From assembly GCA_947568835.1 (NCBI GenBank), contig OX387610.1, positions 1,242,501 to 1,306,500 on the forward strand: a stretch of 64,000 nt of DNA. The letters run 5' to 3'. The position numbers and the translations under genes were made by a program. The DNA is from Protonemura montana. Taxonomy: Eukaryota > Arthropoda > Insecta > Plecoptera > Nemouridae. Below the pieces are notes generated by a model. The model worked only from the letters and a program-made list of their open reading frames with translations. It had not been told where the DNA came from and searched no databases. Position 1 is the first letter of the stretch; every line of letters begins with the position of its first letter. Below, one piece after another: positions 27,301 to 38,932 of the stretch.

Positions 27301-30300
27301 GTATCTCCCTGGGTACAATAGCGACATGGGCCATCAAGCCTTCTTGTACCTCCCCAGGTACAATAGCGACATGGGCCATCAAGCCTTCTTGTACCTCCCT
27401 GGGTACAATAGCAACATGGGCCATCAAGCCTTCTTGTACCTCCCCAGGTACAATAGCGACATGGGCCATCAAGCCTTCTTGTACCTCCCTGGGTACAATA
27501 GCGACATGGGCCATCAAGCCTTCTTGTACCTCCCTGGGTACAATAGCGACATGGGCCATCAAGCCTTCTTGTACCTCCCTGGGTACAATAGCAACATGGG
27601 CCATCAAGCCTTCTTGTACCTCCCTAGGTACAATAGCGACATGGGCCATCAAGCCTTCTTGTACCTCCCTAGGTACAATAGCGACATGGGCCATCAAGCC
27701 TTCTTGTACCTCCCTAGGTACAATAGCGACATGGGCCATCAAGCCTTCTTGTACCTCCCTAGGTACAATAGCGACATGGGCCATCAAGCCTTCTTGTACC
27801 TCCCTAGGTACAATAGCAACATGGGCCATCAAGCCTTCTTGTACCTCCCTAGGTACAAGAGCGACATGGGCCATCAAGCCTTCTTGTATCTCCCTGGGTA
27901 CAATAGCGATATGGGCCATCAAGCCTTCTTGTACCTCCCTGGGTACAATAGCGACATAGGCCATCAAGCCTTCTTGCACCTCCCTAGGTACAATAGCGAC
28001 ATGGGCCATCAAGCCTTCTTGTACCTCCCTAGGTACAATAGCGACATGGGCCATCAAGCCTTCTTGTACCTCCCTGGGTACAATAGCGACATGGGCCATC
28101 AAGCCTTCTTGTACCTCCCTGGGTACAATAGCGACATGGGCCATCAAGCCTTCTTGTATCTCCCTAGGTACAATAGCGACATGGGCCATCAAGTCTTCTT
28201 GTACCTCCCTAGGTACAATAGCGACATGGGCCATCAAGCCTTCTTGTACCTCCCTAGGTACAATAGCGACATGGGCCATCAAGCCTTCTTGTACCTCCCT
28301 AGGTACAATAGCGACATGGGCCATCAAGCCTTCTTGTACCTCCCTAGGTACAATAGCGACATGGGCCATCAAGCCTTCTTGTATCTCCCTGGGTACAATA
28401 GCGACATGGGCCATCAAGCCTTCATGTACCTCCCTAGGTACAATAGCGACATGGGCCATCAAGCCTTCTTGTATCTCCCTGGGTACAATAGCAACATGGG
28501 CCATCAAGCCTTCTTGTACCTCCCTAGGTACATTAGCGACATGGGCCATCAAGCCTTCTTGGCCCGATCAATTAGACATTGTCTTTTAATTAGACTGTGG
28601 AATGCTCTGCCCCACGATATAATAACTACATTTCCAAAAAAATGTGAAATACCACTGTAAATGAATAAACTAACCACAAAATTCTACCTATGTAATTATA
28701 AAGTAGGTTCTATTAGCCTCAGGTAATTATTGTAATACCAAAGCTATTAATAAACAAATAATAATAAATAAAATAAAATAAATAAATTATGCAAATGACA
28801 TTTCTTTCAAAACAAAAATCAAACAACTTCTTTTAGTAAATGCATTTTACAAAGTTAACGGATTTTGTAGTTGTAAGGCTTAGTACATGATGATGACGAT
28901 TCAAATACTGTGTAAACGGTCAATTGTAAATAAATGTATTATCATTATTCTCCTACCCAGTAAACTTATGGGTGAGGCACCTAACTAGATATGTGGAGAG
29001 AGAACAATTTAAAACGACATAAGATCAAAATTGCTTATTCAAATTTCCCTGCAATGAATTCTCTCAGGCTGTTAAAACCTTGAAAGTGTTCAAGTTCCAG
29101 ATCGAGACGACTCCGCCAGGATTGCACCAACCCCTACCCGACCACGTGATCACAAGCTGTCTGTGCATTCATTTCTTACCATCATTTGTATTAATTTAGT
29201 TAGTGTCCACACTTTTGGGCCAGCAAAGCCACTGGTACAAAAACTTTAACAGAAATTGACAAACTTCACGAAAATATGAAATTTGTAAACAAACATCATC
29301 CCATTGACTGTATTATCGACGTAGAAAACTGTAAAAAATACAAAGATGACGAATGCAAATTGAGACCGAAAGACAAATTGTTACAGGATGCGTTGTGAAC
29401 CGAAGAAATCAAAATATTACCCGAACACGGTGCAAAATTGTACAAACCTGTATCAAAATAAAATACAAGTAAAAAGTGCAGTAGAAACCGGTTTATACCG
29501 GTCTGTAATCACCTCAAAGTCCAGGTACTGCTCTTCTGTGAGCGTCTTCTTAGCTACGACCAACGTACGCAGTCCCTCGCGAGCCATGTTGCCACATTCC
29601 TCGTCCATCCAGTCGTTGTACTGAACGATGCTGGACATCACCACGTCGGCACCTTTCAGCAAGAAGACGATCTCGTTGCTGGCTTGCTCCTGATGGATCA
29701 AACATGACTGCATTGTTTTTATCTTCAATAACAAAGTGTTACAGAGCTAGCTTTCAGCTATAAGCACCATCTAACTGTTTTAACCAAACGACAAATTTAC
29801 TCTGGCTGTTATCTTTTCAATACACTCCCCATGAGCTGCTTAAAGTTAACTGTGACAATTTTAAGACCAAACTTAAGGCCTTTTTACTGGAAAATTGTTT
29901 TCACTCCCTCGAACGAACTTGATTTCAAATGTAAGCAATTATGACACTGAACATTCTGTACTTTTACTTAAATAATTACTGTCTGTATACATTGATCAAA
30001 TAAACTTACAATAAACTTACTATTATTAATATTATTATAATGGCACGGTTCTTTCAAAGTCCTTCATGAGCAATTATTTACTTTCAGATACTGATCAAAC
30101 GTTAAGCTCCTCATTGTCTTTGGCTTGAATGTGTTTCACTGAAATCAACTCGCGTCACTCAGATTACTTTTATCATTCACAGCACTTATGGCAGCTCCAA
30201 ACCCAGCGAGGATTCATTTTGTAACGATGATCAATTTCTTTACATTATCAAAAAACATTTGTATCCATGAGGGGATGATGGGGCACAGCAAAAATGGCGA

Positions 30301-33300
30301 TTTCAAAAGAAATAAATATTAAATTACATTCTGTTGTTTGTAAAAAAAGGGGTTACAGGTTTGGGGCTATGAATCTGTCTAATATCACACTGGTTTCAAG
30401 GCTCCAAGACAATGTACTTATCTTAAAGCAACGACTAGATGTAAGAGAAAGTACAAATGTTACATCAAATACTAATAACTACAAAACAAAACAGCCGTAA
30501 CTTCAGTGAGTACCCACCCTGACGATGATGCCCATTCTCTTGGTCTCCGAGGTGAACGGGAAGATCTGCAGCACGGAGTAGGACAGCGTGGTTCCCGCCG
30601 GCGTACGCAGCTGCATGCTGACCAAGTCTCGGTGGACCAACGCCAAGCCAACCTCTTCCGTCCACCGAACCAGTGCTACCTGCAATGCAACGCTTTGTTT
30701 AACTTCAAGACAAAAATTGCTAATCTCCAGTGACGTAGTGGTCAATGCATGCGGGCGTAGTTTGAATTCCAGTTAATCCCAGTTTGAAATAGTTCATTTG
30801 TTAGCTCTCCTTGCTTATCAACCTCTCGACAGCATGGATTTGAGGAGGAATCCTGTTGTTCGTGTTTACCCCCCCTTGGAAGTCCCCTTAGACCCAGGGA
30901 TTTACCAGCTTAAACTGGTGGTCACCTTGGTGCTCTTCAACAGGAGTAGGCTACATGCCCCAGGTTTCCCCTCCTTTCTTCTAGGCTAGGTTAGGTTCAT
31001 CATCACCCACTCATTCACCGAAGCCATTAGACCAGAGCCACATGGCTTGTTGCCAATACAGTGCACAGTTAAACACAACAAATCAAAAAGAAATTTGAAC
31101 TACGACCCTACCTCGTCGGGGCTGGCCGCCTGGTAGGTGCATGTTGTTCCCTCGGCATAGTGCTGGTCAGCCTCAGTCTGACTCTCCGCCGAGACGGGAC
31201 TCTCCCCACCCTCAGCCCCCTCCGCCCCCTTGCGGGCCTCGTAGACTGGGGTCACGTTGTGGCATAGAGCCAGCGCCTGCGGAGCAAAGAGATTCCATCG
31301 TCTCTGTTGTTTTACAATCGCAGTCGAGATGAACTGGCAAGTTGGCTCGCTTTCAAACAGCGATTGGCACAAACCAACTGTATTAGGATTCACGCCGGGT
31401 CACGGCTTACGAACAATAATTTTTGTCAAGCACACATTTTTTAAGTAATTCACGCTTTGGTTCTTTAAGGAGCAAAACCTATACAATATAAACACGTTGG
31501 TCTTGTTGTCGCCTTGAAGCTTCGAGAGAAGTGCCCGAGATCTCATGAAGCTCACCTTGACCGCCTCCATCACGCGAGTGACCTCCGAGCGGCGCATACG
31601 AGGCCCTGACAGCGTCAGCGCCCGGGCAGGCGACTCCTCGACCGATGCTTCACCAGGCGTAGTCGAGAAGGCGCTCGCAATGTGCTTGCCGATCTCCTCG
31701 AAAGTCTCCGTGCCGTAGGAAACAGTGCCCAGATGCAACTTCTTGAACACCTGGGGACATATGAATGATTGACATTTAGGTCACTAGATGCTTTCAAGAT
31801 GTTCAAACTGTTATTGTAAATTCGACAAAGTTAAGCCTTTTGCAATTGAATGAACCTGCAAAACTGAAGAGATTGATTTTTATTATGACTTTCGCTTGGT
31901 TTTTTAAGATGACATGGAATATTAGTATAGCTATGAAGGATCGGTCACCACTTATAACTTAAAGATACAATAGCTCCACTCAAAGCTGTCTTGCAAAGTT
32001 GATGCAACACGTTGATGATTACGCTTAGTCTTTTTCAAACTGTTTTAATATTTGTTAATTTTTTCCTCGCACAAGCAAATAGCCAACGTGGGCCACATAC
32101 ACATTTAAACATTGATAGCAACTAGATTTGTTTATTAAACTAGATTGATAGCTCTATATTTTGTTGTAAGTTGCAGTCAAGTTTTAAAACAAAGACATCA
32201 GAATGAGTAAAAATCTTTACGATTTTTGAACTCATGTCTTCTTCATCTAACCTTAGCACTAGTTTTGACAAATAATATTTAAACTGGATTTTGAACGCTT
32301 AGTAAAGAAGAACTGCATATCCCAACGTTTCGTAACATCTAACATTAAACTAGCATTAAAAAATGTTTAATTTAGATTCAAAACCCATTTTAAAGAGTTT
32401 TTGTCGAATAAAAACCCATTTGATTTGACTTGAGTTTTATTAGACATGTCTCTGTTTTGCTTTGGTATGGTCTATGGTCTACTCACCATCTCGTTCTGTG
32501 TTAGCGTCCCAGTCTTATCACAGAGAAGATATGAGATGCGTCCGAGTTCCTCTGGGATGGTGGTCGAACGTACAACCGTACCCTCCATCTCCTTGTCCCG
32601 CTGAATCGACCACGAGTAGAACGCTTTGCCCATGTCCAGGTTTACTCGTAAGCTGTGGCAAACAAACGTTGCCAGTTAAATACCGCTGTAGTGGCAGAAA
32701 AAACTCATGTATCTAATTCTTGTGAAGCTATTGTAGTCTGTGATGATGAGTTGTCAAGTTACTTATTGCCACGTCGATGCATGACTTGATTAGTAAGTAG
32801 ATCTGAAACAAAATACCTTCGTTGCAAATATTTTCATCAAAACATCCCTAACAAAGGCGGCTCCTCAAAATGTAAAAATTCTCGGAAATTCTCGAAATTT
32901 CTCGGCAACTCCACCACCCAGCTGCAATTTTCTTCTCTGATAACTTGTGCTCATTTTTCTCTTTCAATCTTCACCACAACAAACAAACAAACATCGGATA
33001 TGTTTGGAAACGACAGAAGAATCACGCGTTTTAAGTTTGTGATGGCCGAATGAACATTTTCCAGACAAAAATGACTCTGGACATCAGGCACCTAGGTAGC
33101 GATCACTAACTTTATCTCGGTAAATTCCAGGGTTAATAACCGAACGGTTAGGCAAAAAGTTAAGCAACACTGCGCTGGGTCAGGTATTGGATGGGTGACC
33201 ATCATACACATGACCAGTTCTGTTTGGGAGAGAGGTTGGAGGGATGAAAGTTAAGCAACACTGTGCTGGGTCAGGTATTGGATGGGTGACTATCATACAC

Positions 33301-36300
33301 ATGACCAGTTCTGTTCGGGAGAGAGGTTGGAGGGATGAAAGTTAAGCAACACTGCGCTGGGTCAGGTATTGGATGGGTGACCATCATACACATGACCAGT
33401 TCTGTTCGGGAGAGAGGTTGGAGGGATGAAAGTTAAGCAACACTGCGCTGGGTCAGGTATTGGATGGGTGACCATCATACACATGACCAGTTCTGTTCGG
33501 GAGAGAGGTTGGAGGGATGAAAGTTAAGCAACACTGCGCTGGGTCAGGTATTGGATGGGTGACCATCATACACATGACCAGTTCTGTTTGGGAGAGAGGT
33601 TGGAGGGATGAAAGTTAGTACAGCAACTTCACTCGCCTTGCTTATCAACCTCTCAACAGCATGGATCTGTGGAGGAATCCTGTGTAAATCCAAGGAGTTG
33701 CTCACCTGATCGGGATGATGTATGAGAAGAGCAGAACGAAGCGGAACATGTATCGATACCACGGCCCACTGAATCCTTTCAGACACATCATGACCAGCGC
33801 CAGCCCGATAACTGCGCCAAACAAAACCTGCGCAAGCAGACATCACAATACCGTCAGCACTGATTACAAATACCAAGCAAATTAAAGAGAAATAAAAACT
33901 GATGAAATGTTTGGCAGTCAACATAGTTGTAAAATTTCATAAAGTGTTTTTGGCATTTATAACATTTTCAAACATTTGCAAATATCTAAAAAAAAAAACT
34001 ATTCAGCTAATTGTTTTTTACAACGTAACAGATCTAAGGTCAGAGATATTTAATGTCTGAAAATGCCGTTTGGCAAACAAATACACACAAAAAAATAGGA
34101 CAGATTTTTTTTGGGTGAGTCAAATCGTGTTTTCCCTGCGCTTATTCAAAACTAACAAATAAATTGCAAAAAACCAGCAGTATTTGCTATGATTTTTACC
34201 TTCATTAACCTTTGCACTGATTTTGAAAAAAAATGTTTACAGCTTGGGTTTTCAATGCAAAGTAAAACAACAAAAAACAGCAGCATTAGCAACAGCAACA
34301 TTAGCACTACATACCCGACGTTTCGTAACTTTCTAATTACTTATTTCAGTATTTCTAAGTTTTTTCCGCTGCTAAACGTGATCTAACGTGACCCACCTTT
34401 GTCAGCTGATTGATCTCCATGTCCAGCAAGCCAACCTTGCTGCGCGGCGCCGAGTTGTTCATAACACTCCGAGTCTCTGCACCGGTGTAGACCACTGCGC
34501 CGAGAGCCGTGCCGGAAGCCACCACACAGTTGGCCCAAAGCGTGTTCTCAACGTCCAGGCTGTCCTCCGACCCAAATCCATCGTGCTGCCGGGAAAATTA
34601 ATGGTTTAAAACCAAACAGTTTGGCGTGTTGGAAACACTGGTCCTTGTGAGATCACCGAAGTTAAGCAACACTGCGCTGGGTCAGGTATTGGATGGTTGA
34701 CCATCACACACATGACCAGTTCTGTTCGGGAGAGAGGTTGGAGGGATGAAAGTTAAGCAACACTGTGCTGGGTCAGGTATTGGATGGGTGACCATCATAC
34801 ACATGACCAGTTCTGTTCGGGAGAGAGGTTGGAGGGATGAAAGTTAAGCAACACTGCGCTGGGTCAGGTATTGGATGGGTGACCATCATACACATGACCA
34901 GTTCTGTTCGGGAGAGAGGTTGGAGGGATGAAAGTTAAGCAACATTGAGCTGAATCAGGTATTGGATTGGTAACCGTCATACACATGACCAGTTCTGTTC
35001 GGGAGAGAGGTTGGAGGGATGAAAGTTAAGTAACACTGCGCTGGGTCAGGTATTGGATGAGTGACCATCATACACATGACCAGTTCTGTTTGGGAGAGAG
35101 GTTGGAGGGATGAAAGTTAAGCAACATTGCGCTCGGTCAGGTATTGGCAAATTAATGTACAAATGCAAATGTACCCAAAGTTCAAAATAAATAAATAAAA
35201 CATTTTTTATTATTATTTTCCAAAGAAAAACCTACAATTTGCTTATTGATTACAGGTGGCAGAAAAAAAACTAAGGGCCGGTTTTATGTTGGTCCGTTAA
35301 GAACCTAACAGTCTGTCAGTCAGTGTAAATCGCTTAAATAATTTTATAATAGAGATTACTAGGTTAGACAGATATTATATGTTAGACCGCTATAGATGAT
35401 AATGCATACACATTAAAAAATTTACTACAACAGCTAATAAAATACAAATCAATCTTAAGTCAAGTGGCTCACCCTGGTGAAAGTGCCGATGAAAGAGTGA
35501 ATATCTCGCTGCGGTTTCTCCACAAACAGCGACGCCTTGATGTCGAACAAATGGGCGTCGGTCTCCAGCTTCTGCGTCGCTGGGACGGCAAGTCGGAGCT
35601 TCCAGTCCGTCTCTCCGTCCAGCTGATCTGTACGCACAAAACACGCTCCCGAACGTTCCGTTGTTCGGAGCAGGACTAGATCGGCCGGCACTCGTTGGTC
35701 TTTGCACACTATCACCTGCAGGCAACGAGAGGAATAGTCTTAAAGATCTGCACACAGTTGACACAGCAATAAGCACAAGCATAGCACACAAGGATCTTAA
35801 AACTTGGTTATCATATGGGACTGCACACAATTGACATAGCAATAAGCACAAGCATAGCACACAAGGATCTTAAAACTTGGTTATCATATGGGACTGCACA
35901 CAATTGACATAGCAATAAGCACAAGCATAGCACACAAGGATCTTAAAACTTGGTTATCATATGGGACTGCACACAATTGACATAGCAATAAGCACAAGCA
36001 TAGCACACAAGGATCTTAAAACTTGGTTATCATATGGGACTGTACACAATTGACATAGCAATAAGCACAAGCATAGCACACAAGGATCTTAAAACTTGGT
36101 TATCATATGGGACTGCACACAATTGACATAGCAATAAGCACAAGCATAGCACACAAGGATCTTAAAACTTGGTTATCATATGGGACTGCACACAATTGAC
36201 ATAGCAATAAGCACAAGCATAGCACACAAGGATCTTAAAACTTGGTTATCATATGGGACTGCACACAATTGACATAGCAATAAGCACAAGCATAGCACAC

Positions 36301-38932
36301 AAGGATCTTAAAACTTGGTTATCATATGGGACTGCACACAATTGACATAGCAATAAGCACAAGCATAGCACACAAGGATCTTAAAACTTGGTTATCATAT
36401 GGGACTGCACACAATTGACATAGCAATAAGCACAAGCATAGCACACAAGGATCTTAAAACTTGGTTATCATATGGGACTGCACACAATTGGCATAGCAAT
36501 AAGCACAAGCATAGCGCTGAGAAGTGCCGTGAACATACCAGGTCTCCGACTCGTAGTTTGGACGAGGGCACAAGTTCAGCCGTCTCCTTGCCTTTCGTCA
36601 GCCGGCAATACTTCTGACTATTGACATCCTTGTCGCGTTGATGTCGTCGAATGTCGTCCACAGCCTCGCGGAATATTGTCACGGTCAGCACAAAACTCTA
36701 CGCACAAATAACATACATCATTAGGGTTTTTAGACTCATGTCTACTTTACCTAACCTTGGCAATAGTTTTGAAGAAAAAAAGATTTTTAATATTTTTTGT
36801 TTTAGAAAGCTAGATACCTTTTAAATATAAACAATCTAATTGTATCTCTTTGAAGCCTGCTACCAATTTATAAGGACAACATACTTTTAGTATTAATGTA
36901 TGTTATTGAATTCTTACCAGTGGTCCCCAGTAGGTGTAGAGATATCCGATACGAATGTCAGGAATGAACTGGCTCGTTGCCATGATGAGGAAGTAAAGAT
37001 TCAAGAAGAACTTAAACTGTTGAAACAGTACAAGCGGCAGAAACGTCAAAATGTTGTACTTCTGATTACGGATGACATTCGCGGGAAACTTTTCAGGGCT
37101 CGGTCTTCCGACGACGATTGTTCTTGACTTGAGTTGTCGTTCTCTGCAGCAACGCCGCCAAAGCCATTGACAACATCTGCAGAGATTCAATTATAAATAA
37201 GACTAACATAAATGGAGTTTGTTCTGGAAATGTAGGAAATATATATCTAGCAGTATTGAAGGAATCAACTGATCTCATAAATGAAATAATCAAAGCATTC
37301 CACAAATCAATAATAATATCTGGCACTTAAGTCATATTTAATTAATCTTATCTAGCATTTCTGGGTTCTAATATGTATACAAGCAAATGTAGGAATCATA
37401 CACTGCTTGGGCTGGCCAAAGGTTCATTAGTAACAATTTCTGTCAAGAGTAAATAACTATACAATAGGTGTGGCCCCTTTGGAAAATTGAACCATATCAA
37501 AAGATGATAAAGCAGCTCTTAGCGATAAAAAATAGTGTTTTATATTATAGCCCATTGTTTTCATGGAAATTATCTGCAATAATTGATCAGCAGTTCATGG
37601 AGACGATAACCCTACCTTGTCAGAAAGTCCTCTTTGGTCTTTGGTATTAACGGCATGTTTTCACGATTTACTAACTGTGCCGTACTACTAGTAGTAGATA
37701 CAGCATCGATGTTCGCGTCTACACGTAAATTTTCCATGATTTTGCATTTGTAGCTGGAGTGTGTTTAATGTCTCACGAAGTTTTCAACTCCTTTGCAACT
37801 CCTTTGTAACAACTATGCCTGTAGCAGAATAGGATGGCAGACATGACAGCTGCTGTCAGACTCCCACGTGACACCATTTGCAAATTGTAGCCAATTCAAA
37901 CTAGTGTGCAAACTTGTGTGAAGCAAAATTTCAAATTGTTCCTTAATTATTGAGATTTTGTTTCATAAGTTTGTTAATTAAAAATATTTTAACTAAAAAT
38001 GAGTGAATGTGTTAATGAAATGATTTAATAACAATGTACCAGGAATACTGAAGAAAGTAAGAAGGAAACTGTCAGAAATAAAACTTGCCTTTTTTAAAGG
38101 AAAAATGACTGTCCTACCTTGTTGTTTTAATTTGGTAAGACGCATTTTGTGGTAGCAGTTCCGAGTCATCTTCTGGACTTATTATAATGTTAGCTGTCGA
38201 TGACGCATCACGAGCCAAATCCACCTCCATAAAATTATTGAGATTGTTGCCAAGTGCAGGTTGCGTTAAAACTGTCATATGTAAATTCGTGGCACTCATT
38301 TCTATCTTAACTCAGAAATGTACATGGTAAACTAACTGTTTATATCCATTGCGTCAGCAAGCACTATTTAAAAAGTCCGTATTCAAAGTGACCTATCACC
38401 GGGAATTTGTGGCCAGCAAAGTATAGTCATTCTTATCTAATCTCGGAACTAAAGCTAAGGCCGCTAAGACTGATAACATAGTGGAGGGGAAAATAAGCAT
38501 GAGTCGTTAATGGGGGGGAAGTAATTATTGAGATCTCCCACTTCTAGATTACCAATGGCTTTGCGCTCAGATAAAGAGGAGGTAGATTTTGGAGTAGTGA
38601 GATTCCAAAGGCTGTATGCATGCTAATCTAATGGTATGAAACAAATATCTTTGCTTAAATTTAAAAAAGTAAATAACTGAAATTAGCTGTTTGTGATTTT
38701 TTATCTAGTTATTATTTAGAAGAGTGATCAAAAGTCAAAGCTAAAAAAGTGTCAATGCCTTTTAATCTTACCCACACAAGAAGAGTTGAATGCAGTTGGA
38801 AACTCTTCGAGAAGCACGATATCTACCCCAGTTGGGTCTGCGGAACTCATGATCAGGATGATGCAGTAAAAAGTCACTCTCGTCCATCTCGAAGTCCCGC
38901 TCGCCGGTGACTAGTAGTGGAACTTCCTCCAT
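21354..38932 (-). CDS. P4-ATPase phospholipid flippase, ATP9A/ATP9B (Neo1) type
   Basis: Eighteen exons, minus strand: 38932-38772, 37176-36918, 36697-36539, 35715-35473, 34585-34397, 33827-33706, 32652-32487, 31750-31556, 31276-31112, 30679-30518, 29689-29513, 27203-27033, 26645-26457, 24255-24066, 23522-23282, 22891-22725, 21849-21646, 21481-21354. Phases agree throughout and the product is 1095 aa (ATP9A 1047, ATP9B 1147). Landmarks are DGET in the actuator loop (226-229), the phosphorylation motif DKTGT (D423), KGAD in the nucleotide-binding domain, LTGD (727-730), GDGGND hinge (835-840) and paired C-terminal transmembrane helices. The start FEMDESDF and GCCQWL resemble ATP9B. The ATP9/Neo1 class works without a CDC50 subunit in endosome/Golgi membranes. 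Residue 422 is Cys where relatives have Thr or Ser. Donors after exons 11, 12, 15 and 16 are weak (GTGATT, GTTGGC, GTCAGT, GTCCGT). Introns are rich in tandem repeats. Orthology to ATP9A versus ATP9B is not resolved. Confidence 0.95.
22243..22370. repeat. Fold-back MITE-like fragment (ATP9 intron 16)
   Basis: Shares AAAAACTATTTAAACTGGG, ATGCTAAGTGAAGAAC and CCCAACGTTTCGTAAC with the palindromic element at 54904-55110. Other copies lie at 32229-32410, 34187-34385, 36724-36785 (only the end) and 49735-50025. Confidence 0.7.
23661..24036 (+). repeat. 52-bp tandem repeat of a tRNA-like sequence (7 copies)
   Basis: Units start at 23661, 23713, 23765, 23817, 23869, 23921 and 23973, exactly 52 bp apart. 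Each begins TAGCTCAATTGGTTAGAGC, a textbook Pol III A box. Only the last copy runs on into a B-box-like GGTTTGAGACC. The array is framed by GATGCC on the left and GGCATCAA on the right, the inner ends of the fold-back element found whole at 50096-50206. It lies in ATP9 intron 14 and ends about 30 bp from the donor of exon 14. Confidence 0.9.
24300..24430 (-). repeat. Fold-back element with tRNA-like core
   Basis: Minus-strand copy of the tRNA-like sequence (AGCTGAATTGGTTAGAGCAA then GGGTTTGAGACCC), flanked by CCTCTCAAAAC on the left. It is the same family as 23661-24036 and 50096-50206, and sits in ATP9 intron 13. Confidence 0.7.
27292..28557. repeat. 45-bp tandem repeat, about 28 copies
   Basis: Unit begins GTACCTCCCTRGGTACAATA and continues GCGACATGGGCCATCAAGCC plus TTCTT, period 45. 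Most variation is at the A/G of CCTRGG and at a few other sites. Because 45 is divisible by three, both strands stay open for over 400 codons; this follows from the period and is not evidence of a protein. It lies in ATP9 intron 11 and its right end runs directly into a LINE coding remnant. Confidence 0.93.
28558..28663 (+). mobile_element. C-terminal fragment of a LINE reverse-transcriptase ORF
   Basis: The frame reads [19 protein letters not shown] and stops shortly after. The LWNALP signature near a stop codon is typical of the C-terminus of non-LTR retrotransposon ORF2 proteins. Only the end remains, joined to the 45-bp repeat. A possible second remnant lies at 29040-29210. Confidence 0.6.
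30788..31082 (+). repeat. 5'-truncated 5S-derived SINE (ATP9 intron 9)
   Basis: Matches the 3' two-thirds of the full element at 59811-60240, including CTTGCTTATCAACCTCTCGA, the GTAGGCTAC block and GGCTAGGTTAGGTTCATCA. The 5S-like head is missing. Confidence 0.75.
32229..32410. repeat. Fold-back MITE-like element (ATP9 intron 7)
   Basis: Carries the family landmarks ACTCATGTCTTCTTCATC, TTAGCACTAGTTTTG, CCCAACGTTTCGTAAC and an inverted return into TTCAAAACCCATTTTAAA. The termini are complementary, so the element can fold on itself. Confidence 0.65.
33131..33684 (+). repeat. 5S-derived SINE with five 91-bp tandem units
   Basis: The 5S-like core (GTTAAGCAACACTGCGCTGG then GGTATTGGATGGGTGACC) corresponds to the internal region of 5S rRNA. 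That core plus its flank is repeated at 33159, 33250, 33341, 33432 and 33523, exactly 91 bp apart. The SINE 3' part then continues to 33684. It lies in ATP9 intron 6 and stops about 20 bp from the donor of exon 6. Confidence 0.88.
34187..34385. repeat. Fold-back MITE-like element (ATP9 intron 5)
   Basis: Contains the family blocks TTTGCACTGATTTTG, GGGTTTTCAATGCAAAG and CCGACGTTTCGTAAC. More diverged than the copy at 54904 and abuts the donor side of exon 5. Confidence 0.5.
34608..35150 (+). repeat. Second 5S-derived SINE with 91-bp tandem units
   Basis: The head reads AACACTGGTCCTTGTGAGATC then ACCGAAGTTAAGCAAC, close to the 5S rRNA sequence around its internal promoter. Units start at 34661, 34752, 34843, 34934, 35025 and 35116, all 91 bp apart; the last is cut short. 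It lies in ATP9 intron 4. The expansion is independent of the one at 33131 or was copied from it. Confidence 0.88.
35742..36517. repeat. 73-bp tandem repeat filling ATP9 intron 3
   Basis: About 10.6 copies of a 73-bp unit (for example CTGCAC at 35821 and again at 35894). The units are nearly identical, with isolated changes near the ends. The intron is 823 bp (35716-36538), and the repeat leaves only about 25 bp at the acceptor side and about 21 bp at the donor side. Unit ancestry is unknown. Confidence 0.93.
37616..37737 (-). CDS. Candidate alternative first coding exon 1c of the ATP9-type flippase
   Basis: ATG at 37737 opens a 122-nt frame (40 codons plus AG) ending at a CAAG|GTAGGG donor. 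The phase is 2, exactly what exon 2 at 37176 needs, giving a junction [10 protein letters not shown]. The peptide starts [11 protein letters not shown] and ends [16 protein letters not shown] plus an acidic tail faintly recalls the DEMPLM region of the ATP9B N-terminus. No transcript evidence. Confidence 0.5.
38118..38299 (-). CDS. Candidate alternative first coding exon 1b of the ATP9-type flippase
   Basis: ATG at 38299 opens a 182-nt frame (60 codons plus AG) ending at an ACAAG|GTAGGA donor, again phase 2 and joinable to exon 2 at 37176. The peptide starts [13 protein letters not shown] and contains an acidic [11 protein letters not shown]. An upstream in-frame stop (TAA) lies just before the ATG, so this would be a true first coding exon with its own promoter. 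No transcript evidence. Confidence 0.5.

Noticed and set aside
27272-28660. Two very long open frames (over 420 codons) on opposite strands in the 45-bp repeat
   Set aside because: The unit is a multiple of three without stops in these frames, so long frames follow automatically. They lie inside an intron of the ATP9 gene, and only the last 35 codons of the plus frame resemble a real protein (LINE tail).
34608-35150. Cluster of 5S rRNA genes
   Set aside because: Only the central part of 5S is present and diverged; the 5' and 3' stems are missing or altered, and the unit ends in SINE sequence. A 5S-derived SINE explains it.
35390-35860. A 156-codon minus-strand frame across ATP9 exon 4
   Set aside because: It runs in another frame through the 73-bp repeat and exon 4; the real exon is 35715-35473 in the neighbouring frame, with the DGET motif.
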